From CALODP01 sp942492055 (GTDB lineage: Bacteria; Bacteroidota; Ignavibacteria; Ignavibacteriales; Melioribacteraceae), in contig CALODP010000015.1 of assembly GCA_942492055.1 (NCBI GenBank), positions 558,001 to 622,000 on the forward strand: a stretch of DNA of 64,000 nt, written 5' to 3'. The notes under the pieces were generated by a model. That model did not search any database and was not told the origin of the DNA. It saw only the letters and a program-made list of their open reading frames with translations. Shown piece by piece: positions 29,008 through 37,891 of the stretch (positions within the stretch are counted from its first letter, which is position 1; the number at the start of each line of letters is the position of its first letter). The position numbers and the translations under genes are program-made.

Positions 29008-29931
29008 ATGGATAACAAGTTTGAAGCGTTAGAACCGGTAAGAGTTGAGGCTCTTGACGAAATTTTAGGGAAGCCGTTTAATGTTCTGGATGACGGATTT
29101 ATCAGGGTTATTGACTATATGGGTTCCGATCAAGCTATTGTTCAAGCGGCCAGAGTTTCTTATGGTTCAGGGACTAAACAATCTCGTCAAGATAGAGGTT
29201 TAATCAGATATTTATTGCGTAACAGACATACATCTCCTTTGGAAATGTGTGAAATAAAACTTCACATACGTATTCCTATGGATGCATGGAGACAATGGAT
29301 CAGACATCGTACCGCAAGTGTTAACGAGTACTCAACCAGATATTCAATTGCTATTGATTCGGCAATGAAAACACTTCCCGGTGAATGGAGAGTTCAGGCA
29401 ACTTCCAATAAACAAGGAAGTGACGGTTATTTTGAAGACAAGTTGGGAAAAGATCTCACGGAAGAAGAAAATAAGCTTCATGAAATGTCGAAAGAAGTTT
29501 ATAATAGACGAATTGAGGCTGGAGTAGCTCGCGAGCAGGCCAGAAAAGATCTTCCTTTGGCTACTTATACCGAAGCCTATTGGAAAATAGATCTTCATAA
29601 TCTATTACACTTCTTAGCTCTAAGAATGGATTCCCATGCCCAATTGGAAATTAGAAAATATGCCGAAATTATAGGGAATGAGATTGTAAAGAGATGGGTA
29701 CCATATACATGGGAGGCTTTTGAGGATTACATCGTGAATTCGTTCTCTGTATCCCAGTTCGAAACTGAAATTCTCGGTAAACTATTTAATGGGGATATGG
29801 AAGGTGTTAAAGCCAAAGCAGAGGAATTGGGTTGGTTGAAAAAGAAAGATGATGGTAGTTTAGTCACCGCAAACGAACGGATCGAATTCGAGAATAAGCT
29901 CAAAAAAATGAATATAGAAATTCCTTGGTAA
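29008..29931 (+). CDS. thyX: Flavin-dependent thymidylate synthase ThyX
   Basis: It methylates dUMP to dTMP using methylenetetrahydrofolate, FAD and NADPH, releasing tetrahydrofolate and not dihydrofolate. The diagnostic ThyX motif is present as RHRTASVNEYSTR (Arg-99, His-100, Arg-101, Ser-104, Asn-106, Ser-109, Arg-111), and the C-terminal block LHNLLHFLALRMDSHAQLE is typical. At 307 residues it is a longer ThyX variant. The next genes are a small lipoprotein and folA. A long perfect hairpin starts 13 bases after the stop. The AAGGATG site lies before the ATG. Confidence 0.95.
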   Translation: MDNKFEALEPVRVEALDEILGKPFNVLDDGFIRVIDYMGSDQAIVQAARVSYGSGTKQSRQDRGLIRYLLRNRHTSPLEMCEIKLHIRIPMDAWRQWIRHRTASVNEYSTRYSIAIDSAMKTLPGEWRVQATSNKQGSDGYFEDKLGKDLTEEENKLHEMSKEVYNRRIEAGVAREQARKDLPLATYTEAYWKIDLHNLLHFLALRMDSHAQLEIRKYAEIIGNEIVKRWVPYTWEAFEDYIVNSFSVSQFETEILGKLFNGDMEGVKAKAEELGWLKKKDDGSLVTANERIEFENKLKKMNIEIPW

Positions 29932-29943
29932 AATGAATTTTTT

Positions 29944-29994
29944 ATTGCTTTCTCCGGTTTTGTATTATGTAATATTCAAACCGGAGAAAGCAAT
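29944..29994 (+). promoter_or_regulatory. 17-bp perfect hairpin occluding the next gene's start
   Basis: The sequence ATTGCTTTCTCCGGTTT is repeated inverted, without a mismatch, after a 17-base loop. The right arm contains the ribosome binding site GGAGAAAG and the first two bases of the lipoprotein ATG, so in RNA the start would be hidden. There is no T-run after it, which argues against a simple terminator. A second in-frame ATG two bases after the thyX stop would let ribosomes pass through the left arm and open it. Confidence 0.7.
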
Positions 29995-30298
29995 GAGACT
30001 AATATTATTCTCTTTTTTTTTGAGTTTTGTGTTTTCATCATGCAGGGATAATATTCCCGAATTCATCGATTCTGAGGAGGGAGCTTCTTTGAGTATCTAT
30101 TCTGTACCTCTGGGAGCTAGTATTTTTATCAATTCCAAGTACTCTGGTGAAGAAACTCCTGCTTTTATTGCTAATCTGGAATCAGGGAACAATACGGTTT
30201 TGTTGAAAATGGAAGGGTTCGCTGACACAACTTTCTCGGTAAGATTGAATGAAAGCCAAACGAAGTATGTTTCCGTAATTTTATTAAAAGAAAAATAA
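29993..30298 (+). CDS. Small PEGA-domain lipoprotein
   Basis: I start this at the ATG that follows CCGGAGAAAG, giving a 101-residue protein with a good lipoprotein signal peptide (MRLILFSFFLSFVFSSC, Cys-17). An in-frame ATG 60 bases upstream would add 20 residues and spoil the signal peptide. The mature part is one PEGA module (LSIYSVPLGASIFINSKYSG ... ESGNNTVLLKMEGFADTTFS), a beta fold common in surface lipoproteins. It sits between thyX and folA although it has no evident link to folate. Its start is buried in the hairpin described separately. Confidence 0.8.
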   Translation: MRLILFSFFLSFVFSSCRDNIPEFIDSEEGASLSIYSVPLGASIFINSKYSGEETPAFIANLESGNNTVLLKMEGFADTTFSVRLNESQTKYVSVILLKEK

Positions 30299-30302
30299 TA
30301 TT

Positions 30303-30776
30303 GTGAAAATCATTATCATCGCAGCAATATCTGAAAACTATGTAATTGGACGTAACGGCAAAATTCCGTGGCATTCTCCTGAGGATTTGAAACTCTTTAA
30401 GGATACTACTCTGAATTTCCCGATTGTAATGGGGAGGAAAACTTTTGAATCGATTGGGAAAATATTACCTGATAGATTAAATATTGTTATCTCCTCTCGA
30501 AAGCCATCAATTCAATCCGACACTCTTTTGTTTTTTAATTCTATCGAAAAAGGAATCTCTTTTCTTAAGAGACGCTTTGAAAAATGCTTTATAATTGGTG
30601 GCGAACAAATTTACAAAGAATCTTTCGAGTTGGCAGAGGAGCTATTCATTAGCCATTTTCATATTATTTGCGAGGGTGATAGATTTTTCTCAAAGATTGA
30701 TAAAATGAAATGGGTATCTTTCTACGAAAAAAAATATGAAGATTTTACTCATAGCAAATATAAAAGAAAAAATTGA
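30303..30776 (+). CDS. folA: Dihydrofolate reductase
   Basis: It reduces dihydrofolate to tetrahydrofolate with NADPH. A 157-residue protein with the expected blocks: IIAAISENYVIGRNGKIPWH (active-site loop and Trp), EDLKLFKDTT (substrate Asp/Glu region), IVMGRKTFESIG (NADPH site) and CFIIGGEQIYKESF. The start is GTG, four bases after the previous stop. Pairing with thyX is notable since ThyX does not make dihydrofolate, so the need for DHFR is lower than with ThyA; salvage and de novo dihydrofolate reduction remain. Confidence 0.93.
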   Translation: MKIIIIAAISENYVIGRNGKIPWHSPEDLKLFKDTTLNFPIVMGRKTFESIGKILPDRLNIVISSRKPSIQSDTLLFFNSIEKGISFLKRRFEKCFIIGGEQIYKESFELAEELFISHFHIICEGDRFFSKIDKMKWVSFYEKKYEDFTHSKYKRKN

Positions 30777-30833
30777 TTAGAATATTTACTATTTTTGTGA
30801 CTCAAAAAAACTCAAAACATTCCGTCGACCCAA

Positions 30834-32705
30834 ATGAAAGATAAAATGATAAATATATTACCGGATCACATTGCGAATAAGATTGCAGCCGGAGAAGTTG
30901 TTCAAAGGCCCGAATCGGTTTTGAAAGAATTGCTGGAAAATTCAATTGACGCAAATGCGAGAAATATTGATGTAATTATCAGAGATGCCGGGAAAACCCA
31001 CATTCAAGTGGTTGACGATGGCGACGGAATGAGTGAATCCGATGTAGTTACCTCAATTGAGAGGCATGCTACCAGCAAAATTGTTTCGGTGGAAGATCTC
31101 GAAGCTATTAGAACTTTTGGGTTCAGGGGAGAGGCCTTGAGCTCCATCTCCTCGGTAAGCAAAATCGAAATTAAAACCGAGAGATATTCCGACGAATTGG
31201 GCACTTGTCTGAAGTTTGACGAAGAAAACGGCGTTGTAATTGAAAAAGGATCCTATTCAAAAGGGACCTCGGTCTCAGTAAAAAATCTATTTTATAATAC
31301 TCCTGCTAGAAGAAACTTCCTAAAATCGAATACAACTGAACTTAAGCACCTTGTTGAAACTTTCAAGAAAACTGCGCTGAGTCATCCTCAAATTGGCTTC
31401 AAGTTTTGGAATAATGATGAGTTGATTTACGATTTTCTTCCCGCTAATCTTGATGAGAGAATTGAAAAGATTTTCAAAAAGGATATTTTCGATTCACTAG
31501 TTGAGGTAAATGAGAATACTGAGTTTCTAAGTGTAAACGGCTTTGTTGCAAAACCTACTTATCTAAGGAAAAGCAAAGGGGAGCAATATCTTTTCATAAA
31601 TAGCAGATATGTTTCAAGTAAAGTGATAAATCATGCGGTCTATTCTGCTTATGAGAATATTTTGGACAAAGGGGAATATCCCTTTTTTGTGCTTTTTCTT
31701 GATCTGGATCCAGCCGAAATTGATATAAATGTGCATCCTTCTAAACTCGAAGTGAAATTTGAAGATGAAAAAGGAATTTACACTTTTGTGAAGGCTGTTA
31801 TAAAAAAATCTCTCGGTAGATACGATCTTGTTCCGAATATTCAATTTGCCGAAGCTAATTCAAGTGATGGGGAAAAATTGTCTCATACTTATAAAGGAAG
31901 TTCGAAGAAAAATGATTTTTCAGATCGTCCTAATAAGAATGTTTTCCCGAATCTGGAGAGAGATAAAAAAAGTATTTTTAGCGAAAATGATATCAATCTT
32001 CTCTTCGAATCTCTAAATGAAGATTTAAATATAAAATCCCCCGACGGAGAAGTTGAGCACCCTTTCGATACTTCAAAGACAAAAGAAGTATATCATGAGG
32101 GGACAGAACAGAAAGAGACCAAAAAGGCCAAATCGAATGATTCCTCTTTTATTGTATCCTTACACAATAAATATATTCTTTCGCAGATAAAAAGCGGATT
32201 GATGCTTATAGATCAGCACGTAGCTCACGAAAGAATTTTATATGAAAAAGCTATTAATTCCTTTGGAATGAATATGCCTTTTTCGCAACAATTGCTATTC
32301 GAACAGGCTGTTAGACTTGATCCTGCCGATATCGAATTGATAAAGGAAATCGGTCCCTATTTGATGCAACTTGGTTTCGAAATTAAACTTTCCGGCAAAA
32401 AAAATGTTATTATTACCGGAGTTCCTTCGGACGTAAAGATTGGTTCCGAAGCGGATATTCTGATGGAAATTATTAATCAGTACAGAGAGTATGAAATCGA
32501 GCAAATGCCCGACATCACCGATAGATTAGCTAAGGCATATGCTTGTAAGGCGGCTATAAAAGCAGGGGATAAACTTTCGGACAATGAAATGAGAATTCTT
32601 GTAGATCAGTTGTTTGCGACTTCAATGCCCTATGTTTGTCCTCACGGAAGACCGATAATAATAAAGATTTCTCTGGACGAACTTGATAAAAAATTCGGAA
32701 GGTAA
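30834..32705 (+). CDS. mutL: DNA mismatch repair protein MutL
   Basis: A 623-residue GHKL ATPase that couples MutS recognition to strand incision. The N-terminal ATPase motifs are clear: ENSIDANA, DDGDGMSESD, RHATSKI and FRGEALSSISSV. A variable acidic linker covers about 340-440. The C-terminal domain has DQHVAHERILYE (endonuclease motif DQHA-x2-E-x4-E with Val for Ala), ACKAAIKAGDKLS and CPHGRP, so this is an endonuclease-type MutL as in organisms lacking MutH. A second ATG 12 bases downstream gives the common start MINILPDHIANKIAAGEVV and may be the true one. Confidence 0.95.
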   Translation: MKDKMINILPDHIANKIAAGEVVQRPESVLKELLENSIDANARNIDVIIRDAGKTHIQVVDDGDGMSESDVVTSIERHATSKIVSVEDLEAIRTFGFRGEALSSISSVSKIEIKTERYSDELGTCLKFDEENGVVIEKGSYSKGTSVSVKNLFYNTPARRNFLKSNTTELKHLVETFKKTALSHPQIGFKFWNNDELIYDFLPANLDERIEKIFKKDIFDSLVEVNENTEFLSVNGFVAKPTYLRKSKGEQYLFINSRYVSSKVINHAVYSAYENILDKGEYPFFVLFLDLDPAEIDINVHPSKLEVKFEDEKGIYTFVKAVIKKSLGRYDLVPNIQFAEANSSDGEKLSHTYKGSSKKNDFSDRPNKNVFPNLERDKKSIFSENDINLLFESLNEDLNIKSPDGEVEHPFDTSKTKEVYHEGTEQKETKKAKSNDSSFIVSLHNKYILSQIKSGLMLIDQHVAHERILYEKAINSFGMNMPFSQQLLFEQAVRLDPADIELIKEIGPYLMQLGFEIKLSGKKNVIITGVPSDVKIGSEADILMEIINQYREYEIEQMPDITDRLAKAYACKAAIKAGDKLSDNEMRILVDQLFATSMPYVCPHGRPIIIKISLDELDKKFGR

Positions 32706-32770
32706 TTTTCTTTCTCCTCTACCAATCCTTCCGACGCAATAAATATTTTCAGAGCATCAGGAGGGGAGTA

Positions 32771-34411
32771 ATGGGTCAATTCTTATCTAATAATGAACTT
32801 TCCAAAAGTGATTTGGGAGCCGATCGAAAAATTTCCAAATATACTTCGGTTTCCGGCGAAGATATTCAACCTTTATACACACTTGACGATTTTAACCCGA
32901 ATGATAAATCAATCGGTAAACCCGGAGAATATCCATTTACTCGTGGCATTCATTCAAACGGTTATCGTGGAAAGATTTGGACTATGCGGCAATTTGCGGG
33001 TTTCGGGTCTCCGGAGGATACCAACAAACGGTTTAAGTATTTGTTGAAAAACGGGCAAACAGGATTATCAGTTGCATTCGATTTGCCAACTCTGATGGGG
33101 AGAGATTCTGATGATGAGTTTAGTGAAGGGGAAGTAGGCATTTGTGGTGTTGCCATCTCTTCTTTGGAAGATATGCAGATTTTATTTGATAAGATTCCAT
33201 TAGAAAAGGTATCTACCTCCATGACAATAAATTCTCCCGCCGCAATGATTTTTGCGTTTTATCTCGGGGTGGCCAAATCACAAGGCGTTTCCTTCGATAA
33301 GCTTAGAGGAACTTTGCAGAATGATATTCTAAAAGAATATATTGCTCAAAAGGAATATATCTATCCGCCAATCCCTTCTATGAGAATAATTACAGATATG
33401 ATTGAGTTTTGTTCTAATGAAGTTCCTCAGTGGAATCCCATTTCGATAAGCGGATATCATATCAGAGAAGCCGGTTCTACGGCAGTGCAAGAATTGGCCT
33501 ATACACTAGCTGATGGCTTTGCATATATCGAAAGTGCTTTGGAAAGAGGTTTGGATATTGATAATTTTGCACCACGTCTTTCATTCTTTTTTAATTCACA
33601 TTTAGATTTCTTTGAAGAAATTGCTAAATTTAGAGCTGCGAGAAGGATTTATTCGGAACGATTAAAAGAAAAGTACGGTGCCAAAAATCCTCGCTCGATG
33701 TGGATGAGATTCCACACTCAAACAGCCGGTTGTACCCTTACGGCACAGCAACCGGAAAATAATATTGTACGAACAGCCTATCAAGCTTTGGCGGCAGTTT
33801 TGGGTGGAACTCAATCTTTGCATACTAATTCGATGGATGAAACTCTAGCTTTACCGAGTGAGAAAGCCGTTAAAATTGCTCTTCGTACTCAACAAATTTT
33901 GGCTTATGAAACCGGTGTGATAAATACAGTTGATCCTCTGGGAGGAAGTTTCTATATAGAATCATTAACTGAAAAGATGGTGGTTGAAGCTAACAAAATT
34001 TTCGATGAAATTGATATGTTCGGAGGTGTTGTTCCTGCACTTGAGGCCGGGTATTTTCAAAAAGAAATTGCCGGTGCTGCATATCGATATCAGAGGGAAT
34101 TGGAAGAAAAAGTGAAATTTGTTGTGGGAGTTAATGATTTTATCGAGTATGATGAGAAAATCGAGATCCCGATTCTGGAAATCTCTCCGGAAGTTGAAAA
34201 GAAACAAAAAGCTCGATTACAAGAGCTGAAGTCTAATCGTAATCGAAAAAAAGTCGAAGAGTCACTTGGGAAAATTTCTGTAGCTGTAACGGAAGGACGA
34301 AACATTATGCCTCCTTTTATCGAGGCCGCCGAGAATTCGGTTACTCTGGGCGAGATGGTAAATCAATTAAAAATACATTTTGGTACATACGAAGAAACAT
34401 CAATCTTTTGA
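32771..34411 (+). CDS. B12-dependent acyl-CoA mutase large subunit, isobutyryl-CoA type
   Basis: A 546-residue TIM-barrel subunit of the methylmalonyl-CoA mutase family without the C-terminal cobalamin domain, so it needs a separate B12-binding subunit, which is not in this window. Aligned to Propionibacterium MutB with a constant offset of 14, the catalytic His is His-230 (SISGYHIREAG). The two residues that read the substrate carboxylate are changed: MutB Tyr-89 is Phe-75 (MRQFAGFG) and MutB Arg-207 is Gln-193 (IAQKEYIYPP). Phe/Gln is the isobutyryl-CoA mutase signature, and Ala-102 excludes the 2-hydroxyisobutyryl type. Automatic annotation would likely say methylmalonyl-CoA mutase. A GGAGGGGAG site precedes the ATG. 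Confidence 0.85.
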   Translation: MGQFLSNNELSKSDLGADRKISKYTSVSGEDIQPLYTLDDFNPNDKSIGKPGEYPFTRGIHSNGYRGKIWTMRQFAGFGSPEDTNKRFKYLLKNGQTGLSVAFDLPTLMGRDSDDEFSEGEVGICGVAISSLEDMQILFDKIPLEKVSTSMTINSPAAMIFAFYLGVAKSQGVSFDKLRGTLQNDILKEYIAQKEYIYPPIPSMRIITDMIEFCSNEVPQWNPISISGYHIREAGSTAVQELAYTLADGFAYIESALERGLDIDNFAPRLSFFFNSHLDFFEEIAKFRAARRIYSERLKEKYGAKNPRSMWMRFHTQTAGCTLTAQQPENNIVRTAYQALAAVLGGTQSLHTNSMDETLALPSEKAVKIALRTQQILAYETGVINTVDPLGGSFYIESLTEKMVVEANKIFDEIDMFGGVVPALEAGYFQKEIAGAAYRYQRELEEKVKFVVGVNDFIEYDEKIEIPILEISPEVEKKQKARLQELKSNRNRKKVEESLGKISVAVTEGRNIMPPFIEAAENSVTLGEMVNQLKIHFGTYEETSIF

Positions 34412-34413
34412 GC

Positions 34414-35280
34414 ATGAAAAACTTTATTCTTTTGTTGCGCCCTTCGAATTGGGTGAAAAATATTTTTGTTCTGGTTCCGTTGGTATTTTCTAAAAATCTT
34501 ACTAACTCGGAATTATTTTTGGAAGCAACTGGGGCTGTAATTGCTTTTTGCTTTCTTTCAAGCGCTATTTATGTTTTGAATGATTATTACGACACTGAGA
34601 AAGACAGACTTCATCCGATTAAAAGAAACAGACCTTTTGCTTCCGGTGTATTGGATAAAAGGAATGCCTTTTGGCTAATTCCTGTTTTGCTAATTCCCGT
34701 AGTTCTTATTTCTCTTTTTCTACCTTTCCGTTTTGGGATTATTCTGGTTTTATATGGGGTGATTAACTTTCTATATAGTTCTCTTTTTAAGCAAGTAGTA
34801 ATTTTGGATATCATGTGTGTTGCCTCCGGATTTATGCTTCGGGTTATTGGAGGAGCATACGCTATTGATGTTTATGTTTCAAGTTGGTTGATACTTACCA
34901 CATTGTTTCTATCTCTTTTTCTGGCTATTATGAAACGAAGATCGGAAATAGAAATTGTTCAAACTGGTGCTACCAGAGCTGTATTGAAAGATTACTCTCT
35001 TGAATTTATTAGCCAAATCTCAGGTATCTCTGCTGCGGGGGTTATTATTTGTTATGCCCTATATACGGTTGCCGAGAAAACAGTAGCTGAATTTCATTCT
35101 GAGAACTTGGTATTTACAACTATTTTTGTAGTATTCGGGTTGTTCAGATATATGTTCCTTGTCTATTCTGATAATAAGGGAGAGAATACTCTTGACGCGC
35201 TTCTATTTGATCTTCCTTCTGTGATTAATGGTGTACTCTACGTAATTACGATTCTATTAATAATTTATAATTCGTTATGA
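34414..35280 (+). CDS. UbiA-family prenyltransferase (DPPR synthase-like)
   Basis: A 288-residue membrane protein with about nine hydrophobic segments. The first aspartate motif is VLNDYYDTEKDRLHPIKRNR. Together with the N-terminal LLRPSNWVKNIFVLVPLVFS it resembles decaprenyl-phosphate phosphoribosyltransferase (Rv3806c-like) members more than ubiquinone or heme enzymes. The prenyl acceptor cannot be proven from sequence. I use the ATG two bases after the mutase stop; a TTG overlapping that stop is the alternative. The last bases overlap the next gene's ATG (ATGA), so the two are coupled. Confidence 0.83.
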   Translation: MKNFILLLRPSNWVKNIFVLVPLVFSKNLTNSELFLEATGAVIAFCFLSSAIYVLNDYYDTEKDRLHPIKRNRPFASGVLDKRNAFWLIPVLLIPVVLISLFLPFRFGIILVLYGVINFLYSSLFKQVVILDIMCVASGFMLRVIGGAYAIDVYVSSWLILTTLFLSLFLAIMKRRSEIEIVQTGATRAVLKDYSLEFISQISGISAAGVIICYALYTVAEKTVAEFHSENLVFTTIFVVFGLFRYMFLVYSDNKGENTLDALLFDLPSVINGVLYVITILLIIYNSL

Positions 35281-35765
35281 AAAAACTTCTTTGCTCAATA
35301 TTGATAGGACTTTTGATGATTGGCTGTTCCGCCGGTGAATTGTCAAAAAGAAAAAGTGAATCCGAAGAGAAACTCAAAGAAATATACATTCCGGATTTAC
35401 GAATGGATATTCTAAAGCTCCATAGTTGGGTAAATCTGATGCCGGGAACCAAGTCAAGATTTCATATTACAGGTAGCTTACTGGTAAAAAAGGATTTCAA
35501 ATACGATCTTAACATGATCGAATTGAAAAATATCAAAATCTTTCAAAAAAACAGACTGATTTTCACCATAAAGCCGGAAGTTATCATTAACAAAGATAAT
35601 AGTAATGCCGACATGGTGAATTTCGTTTTTTCTACTATAAAGGGATTATTTCTGAAAAGTAATTTTAATTCCGGAATCCCTGTCGATGTTGAATTTATTT
35701 TTTATGACGGGGAAAATGATTATTCTTACATAGTTGATAATGTTAAAGTAGACGAGGCTCATTAA
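35277..35765 (+). CDS. Lipoprotein of unknown function
   Basis: A 162-residue protein starting in an ATGA overlap with the UbiA-family gene. It has a lipobox at MIGC (Cys-17 of MKKLLCSILIGLLMIGC). The mature part is beta-rich and basic (FHITGSLLVKKDFKYDLNMI, KNRLIFTIKPEVIINKD) and matches no family I recognise. Coupling to a prenyltransferase and a CorC-like transporter suggests envelope work, no more. Confidence 0.7.
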   Translation: MKKLLCSILIGLLMIGCSAGELSKRKSESEEKLKEIYIPDLRMDILKLHSWVNLMPGTKSRFHITGSLLVKKDFKYDLNMIELKNIKIFQKNRLIFTIKPEVIINKDNSNADMVNFVFSTIKGLFLKSNFNSGIPVDVEFIFYDGENDYSYIVDNVKVDEAH

Positions 35766-35768
35766 TTT

Positions 35769-37004
35769 ATGACTCTTGATATATTGGGGCTGCTTGCCCT
35801 TCTTCTTCTAAGTGGTTTCTTTTCTTCTTCCGAAATCGCATTTGTTGTTTCGAATAAAATTAAAATCGAATTGCGCGCCAGAAAAAAAAATCTAGCCGCA
35901 AAAAACGCTTTATATTTTATAAATAAGCCACAGCATTTTTTCTCGACAATACTCATCGCGAATAATATACTGAATATCGCTTTCGCTTCTTTGATTACTC
36001 TCTTTTTATCGAAGACATTCGGGTACGGGGATTTTTCTATCCTTATTATTTCAACAGTTCTTCTGCTTTTGATAGGAGAGCTTATTCCGAAATATCTGGC
36101 GAGAGAATTACCTGACAGATTTGTTTCATTTTGTTCAACCCCAATTCGATTGGTTTCTTTTGTACTTTTCCCCTTTGTTAAGTTGACATCTTCTATTGCC
36201 TCGGCCTTAACGCATACTGAGAATATCAATGAAGAAAACATTTCACGATTATTCGATAGGGAAGATATTCAAAGATTAATTAGTGAAAGTAGTGACGCCG
36301 GGAAATTGGATGAAGCTCAAACCGACGCCATTAGTAAAGTTATAGATTTGGGTGATCAAAAAGTGTATGAAGCGATGACTCCCAGAACCGATATTGTCGG
36401 GGTAGAAATAAATTCATCTCTTGAAGAACTCAGACATGTTTTCATTGAATCGGGGTATTCAAAAATTCCTGTATACGAAGATAGCATGGATAATATTAAG
36501 GGTTATGTCCATGTCTATGATCTCTTTATTAATCCGGAAAATCTACAGAGTATTATCAGAGATATCTATTTTGTTCCCGATACAAAAAAGACTTTGGAAA
36601 CCCTTAATGAATTCTTGGCGCGAGGAACCTCAATGGCTGTGGTTGTAGATGAATTCGGTGGAACAGCCGGTGTTATTACCGTTGAAGACATTATAGAGGA
36701 AATGGTAGGGGAAATAAAAGATGAATACGATGTTGATGATGTTATTTGTAAAAAAACAGATGCGAACGCTTACGTAATTAGTGGTAAAGCGGAAATTGAT
36801 TATATCAATGAGGACTTTGAATTGAATATTCCCGAAGGGGATTATGAAACTATAGGTGGATACCTTCTTTCCAAAATAGGGGAAATTCCATTGCAAGGAA
36901 GTTTTTATAATGTAGATAATTTTTCTATTCACGTTCTGAGAGCCAATAAGACAAAAATAGAATTAATAAAGCTGCGCACAATAACTCATATTGCCGAAGA
37001 GTAG
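35769..37004 (+). CDS. HlyC/CorC (CNNM) family transporter
   Basis: A 411-residue protein with a DUF21 membrane domain (about 1-150, three to four helices, LLALLLLSGFFSSSEIAFVV), a CBS pair (about 190-310, with MTPRTDIVGVEI and DNIKGYVHVYDLF), and a C-terminal CorC_HlyC domain (about 325-400, DYETIGGYLLSKIGEIP). The block VVVDEFGGTAGVITVEDIIE is diagnostic. Family members are magnesium or related divalent-cation transporters or regulators, often misnamed hemolysins. It follows the lipoprotein gene by three bases. Confidence 0.9.
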   Translation: MTLDILGLLALLLLSGFFSSSEIAFVVSNKIKIELRARKKNLAAKNALYFINKPQHFFSTILIANNILNIAFASLITLFLSKTFGYGDFSILIISTVLLLLIGELIPKYLARELPDRFVSFCSTPIRLVSFVLFPFVKLTSSIASALTHTENINEENISRLFDREDIQRLISESSDAGKLDEAQTDAISKVIDLGDQKVYEAMTPRTDIVGVEINSSLEELRHVFIESGYSKIPVYEDSMDNIKGYVHVYDLFINPENLQSIIRDIYFVPDTKKTLETLNEFLARGTSMAVVVDEFGGTAGVITVEDIIEEMVGEIKDEYDVDDVICKKTDANAYVISGKAEIDYINEDFELNIPEGDYETIGGYLLSKIGEIPLQGSFYNVDNFSIHVLRANKTKIELIKLRTITHIAEE

Positions 37005-37057
37005 TTGAATCCAATTTCTTATTGTTTCATCCAATCCGAAAAACATGGAGTGATGTA

Positions 37058-37411
37058 ATGAACAATAATTTTTCCGAAGTTAAGAGCATTCCCGAGGTAA
37101 GTAATCTCGACGGTGATGATTTTTATGAAAAAATATCCGGGGATACAAAAGCTATTATTATTGATGTAAGAACACCATCGGAATATGTCGGGAAAAGAAT
37201 CCCAAATTCAAAATTGATTGATATTATGCATCCGGATTTCTCGGATCTTCTTGCTGAATTAGACAAGGGAAATACTTATTATCTCTATTGCCAGAGCGGT
37301 AGCCGTAGTTATCAAGCGTGTAGAGAAATGTTGAAAATTGGCTTTACTGATGTCTATAATCTCGAAAACGGAATCTACGATTGGAAAGGGGAAACAGAAT
37401 CGGACGAATGA
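37058..37411 (+). CDS. Rhodanese-like domain protein
   Basis: A 117-residue single-domain rhodanese. The active-site loop is YCQSGSRSYQ, with catalytic Cys and the Gly-Ser-Arg turn, and the N-terminal IIIDVRTPSEYVGKRIPNS is typical. It should handle persulfide sulfur in the cytoplasm. I start at the ATG preceded by TGGAGTGATGTA; a TTG 36 bases upstream would add an unlikely leader. It overlaps the next gene by ATGA. Confidence 0.88.
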   Translation: MNNNFSEVKSIPEVSNLDGDDFYEKISGDTKAIIIDVRTPSEYVGKRIPNSKLIDIMHPDFSDLLAELDKGNTYYLYCQSGSRSYQACREMLKIGFTDVYNLENGIYDWKGETESDE

Positions 37412-37812
37412 CAGAAGATAAATTACCTGGTAATATTATTTTTTTTGACTCTGACTGTCTTCTTTGTGAGAAAATTGTGAAGTTACTTCTTAAAATGGAT
37501 AAGAAAGAAGTTCTTCTTTTCGCTTCGTTTTCATCAATTGCTTCTTCCGCTATTTTGACTAATAGAAACTATGGAAATTCTGTTTTGTATTGGGAGGGGA
37601 ACAATCTCTCTGCTAAAGGGGATGCCGTCATTCGTATTCTTCGTTCGTTAGGTTATCCTTACAAAATAATTGCTCGCATCTTATCTGTTATTCCTAGAAA
37701 TTTATTGAATATGATGTACGATTTTGTCGCGAGAAACAGGTTCAAATTCTTCGGAAAGAGAGATGTTTGTTATATTCCCTCACGAAAAGATGCGTGGAGA
37801 TTCCTGAAATAA
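37408..37812 (+). CDS. DCC-family (DUF393) thiol-disulfide oxidoreductase-like protein
   Basis: A 134-residue protein starting in an ATGA overlap with the rhodanese gene. The DCC motif is IIFFDSDCLLCEKIV (Asp-x-x-Cys-x-x-Cys), and the family's later block LGYPYKIIARILSVIPRNLL and the final FGKRDVC are present. DUF393 proteins are thioredoxin-fold-like with uncertain targets. Coupling with a rhodanese hints at sulfur/thiol chemistry. Confidence 0.85.
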   Translation: MTEDKLPGNIIFFDSDCLLCEKIVKLLLKMDKKEVLLFASFSSIASSAILTNRNYGNSVLYWEGNNLSAKGDAVIRILRSLGYPYKIIARILSVIPRNLLNMMYDFVARNRFKFFGKRDVCYIPSRKDAWRFLK

Positions 37813-37891
37813 CCGGAATGAGTTCTTTTCAATGGAACAATTCTCATTTTTAAAGTAACTTAGTGAGTTAAATTCTCGAAATAATGGAAAT

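Noticed and set aside
35769..37004. Hemolysin
   Set aside because: The DUF21-CBS-CorC layout is that of cation transport proteins; the hemolysin name is historical.
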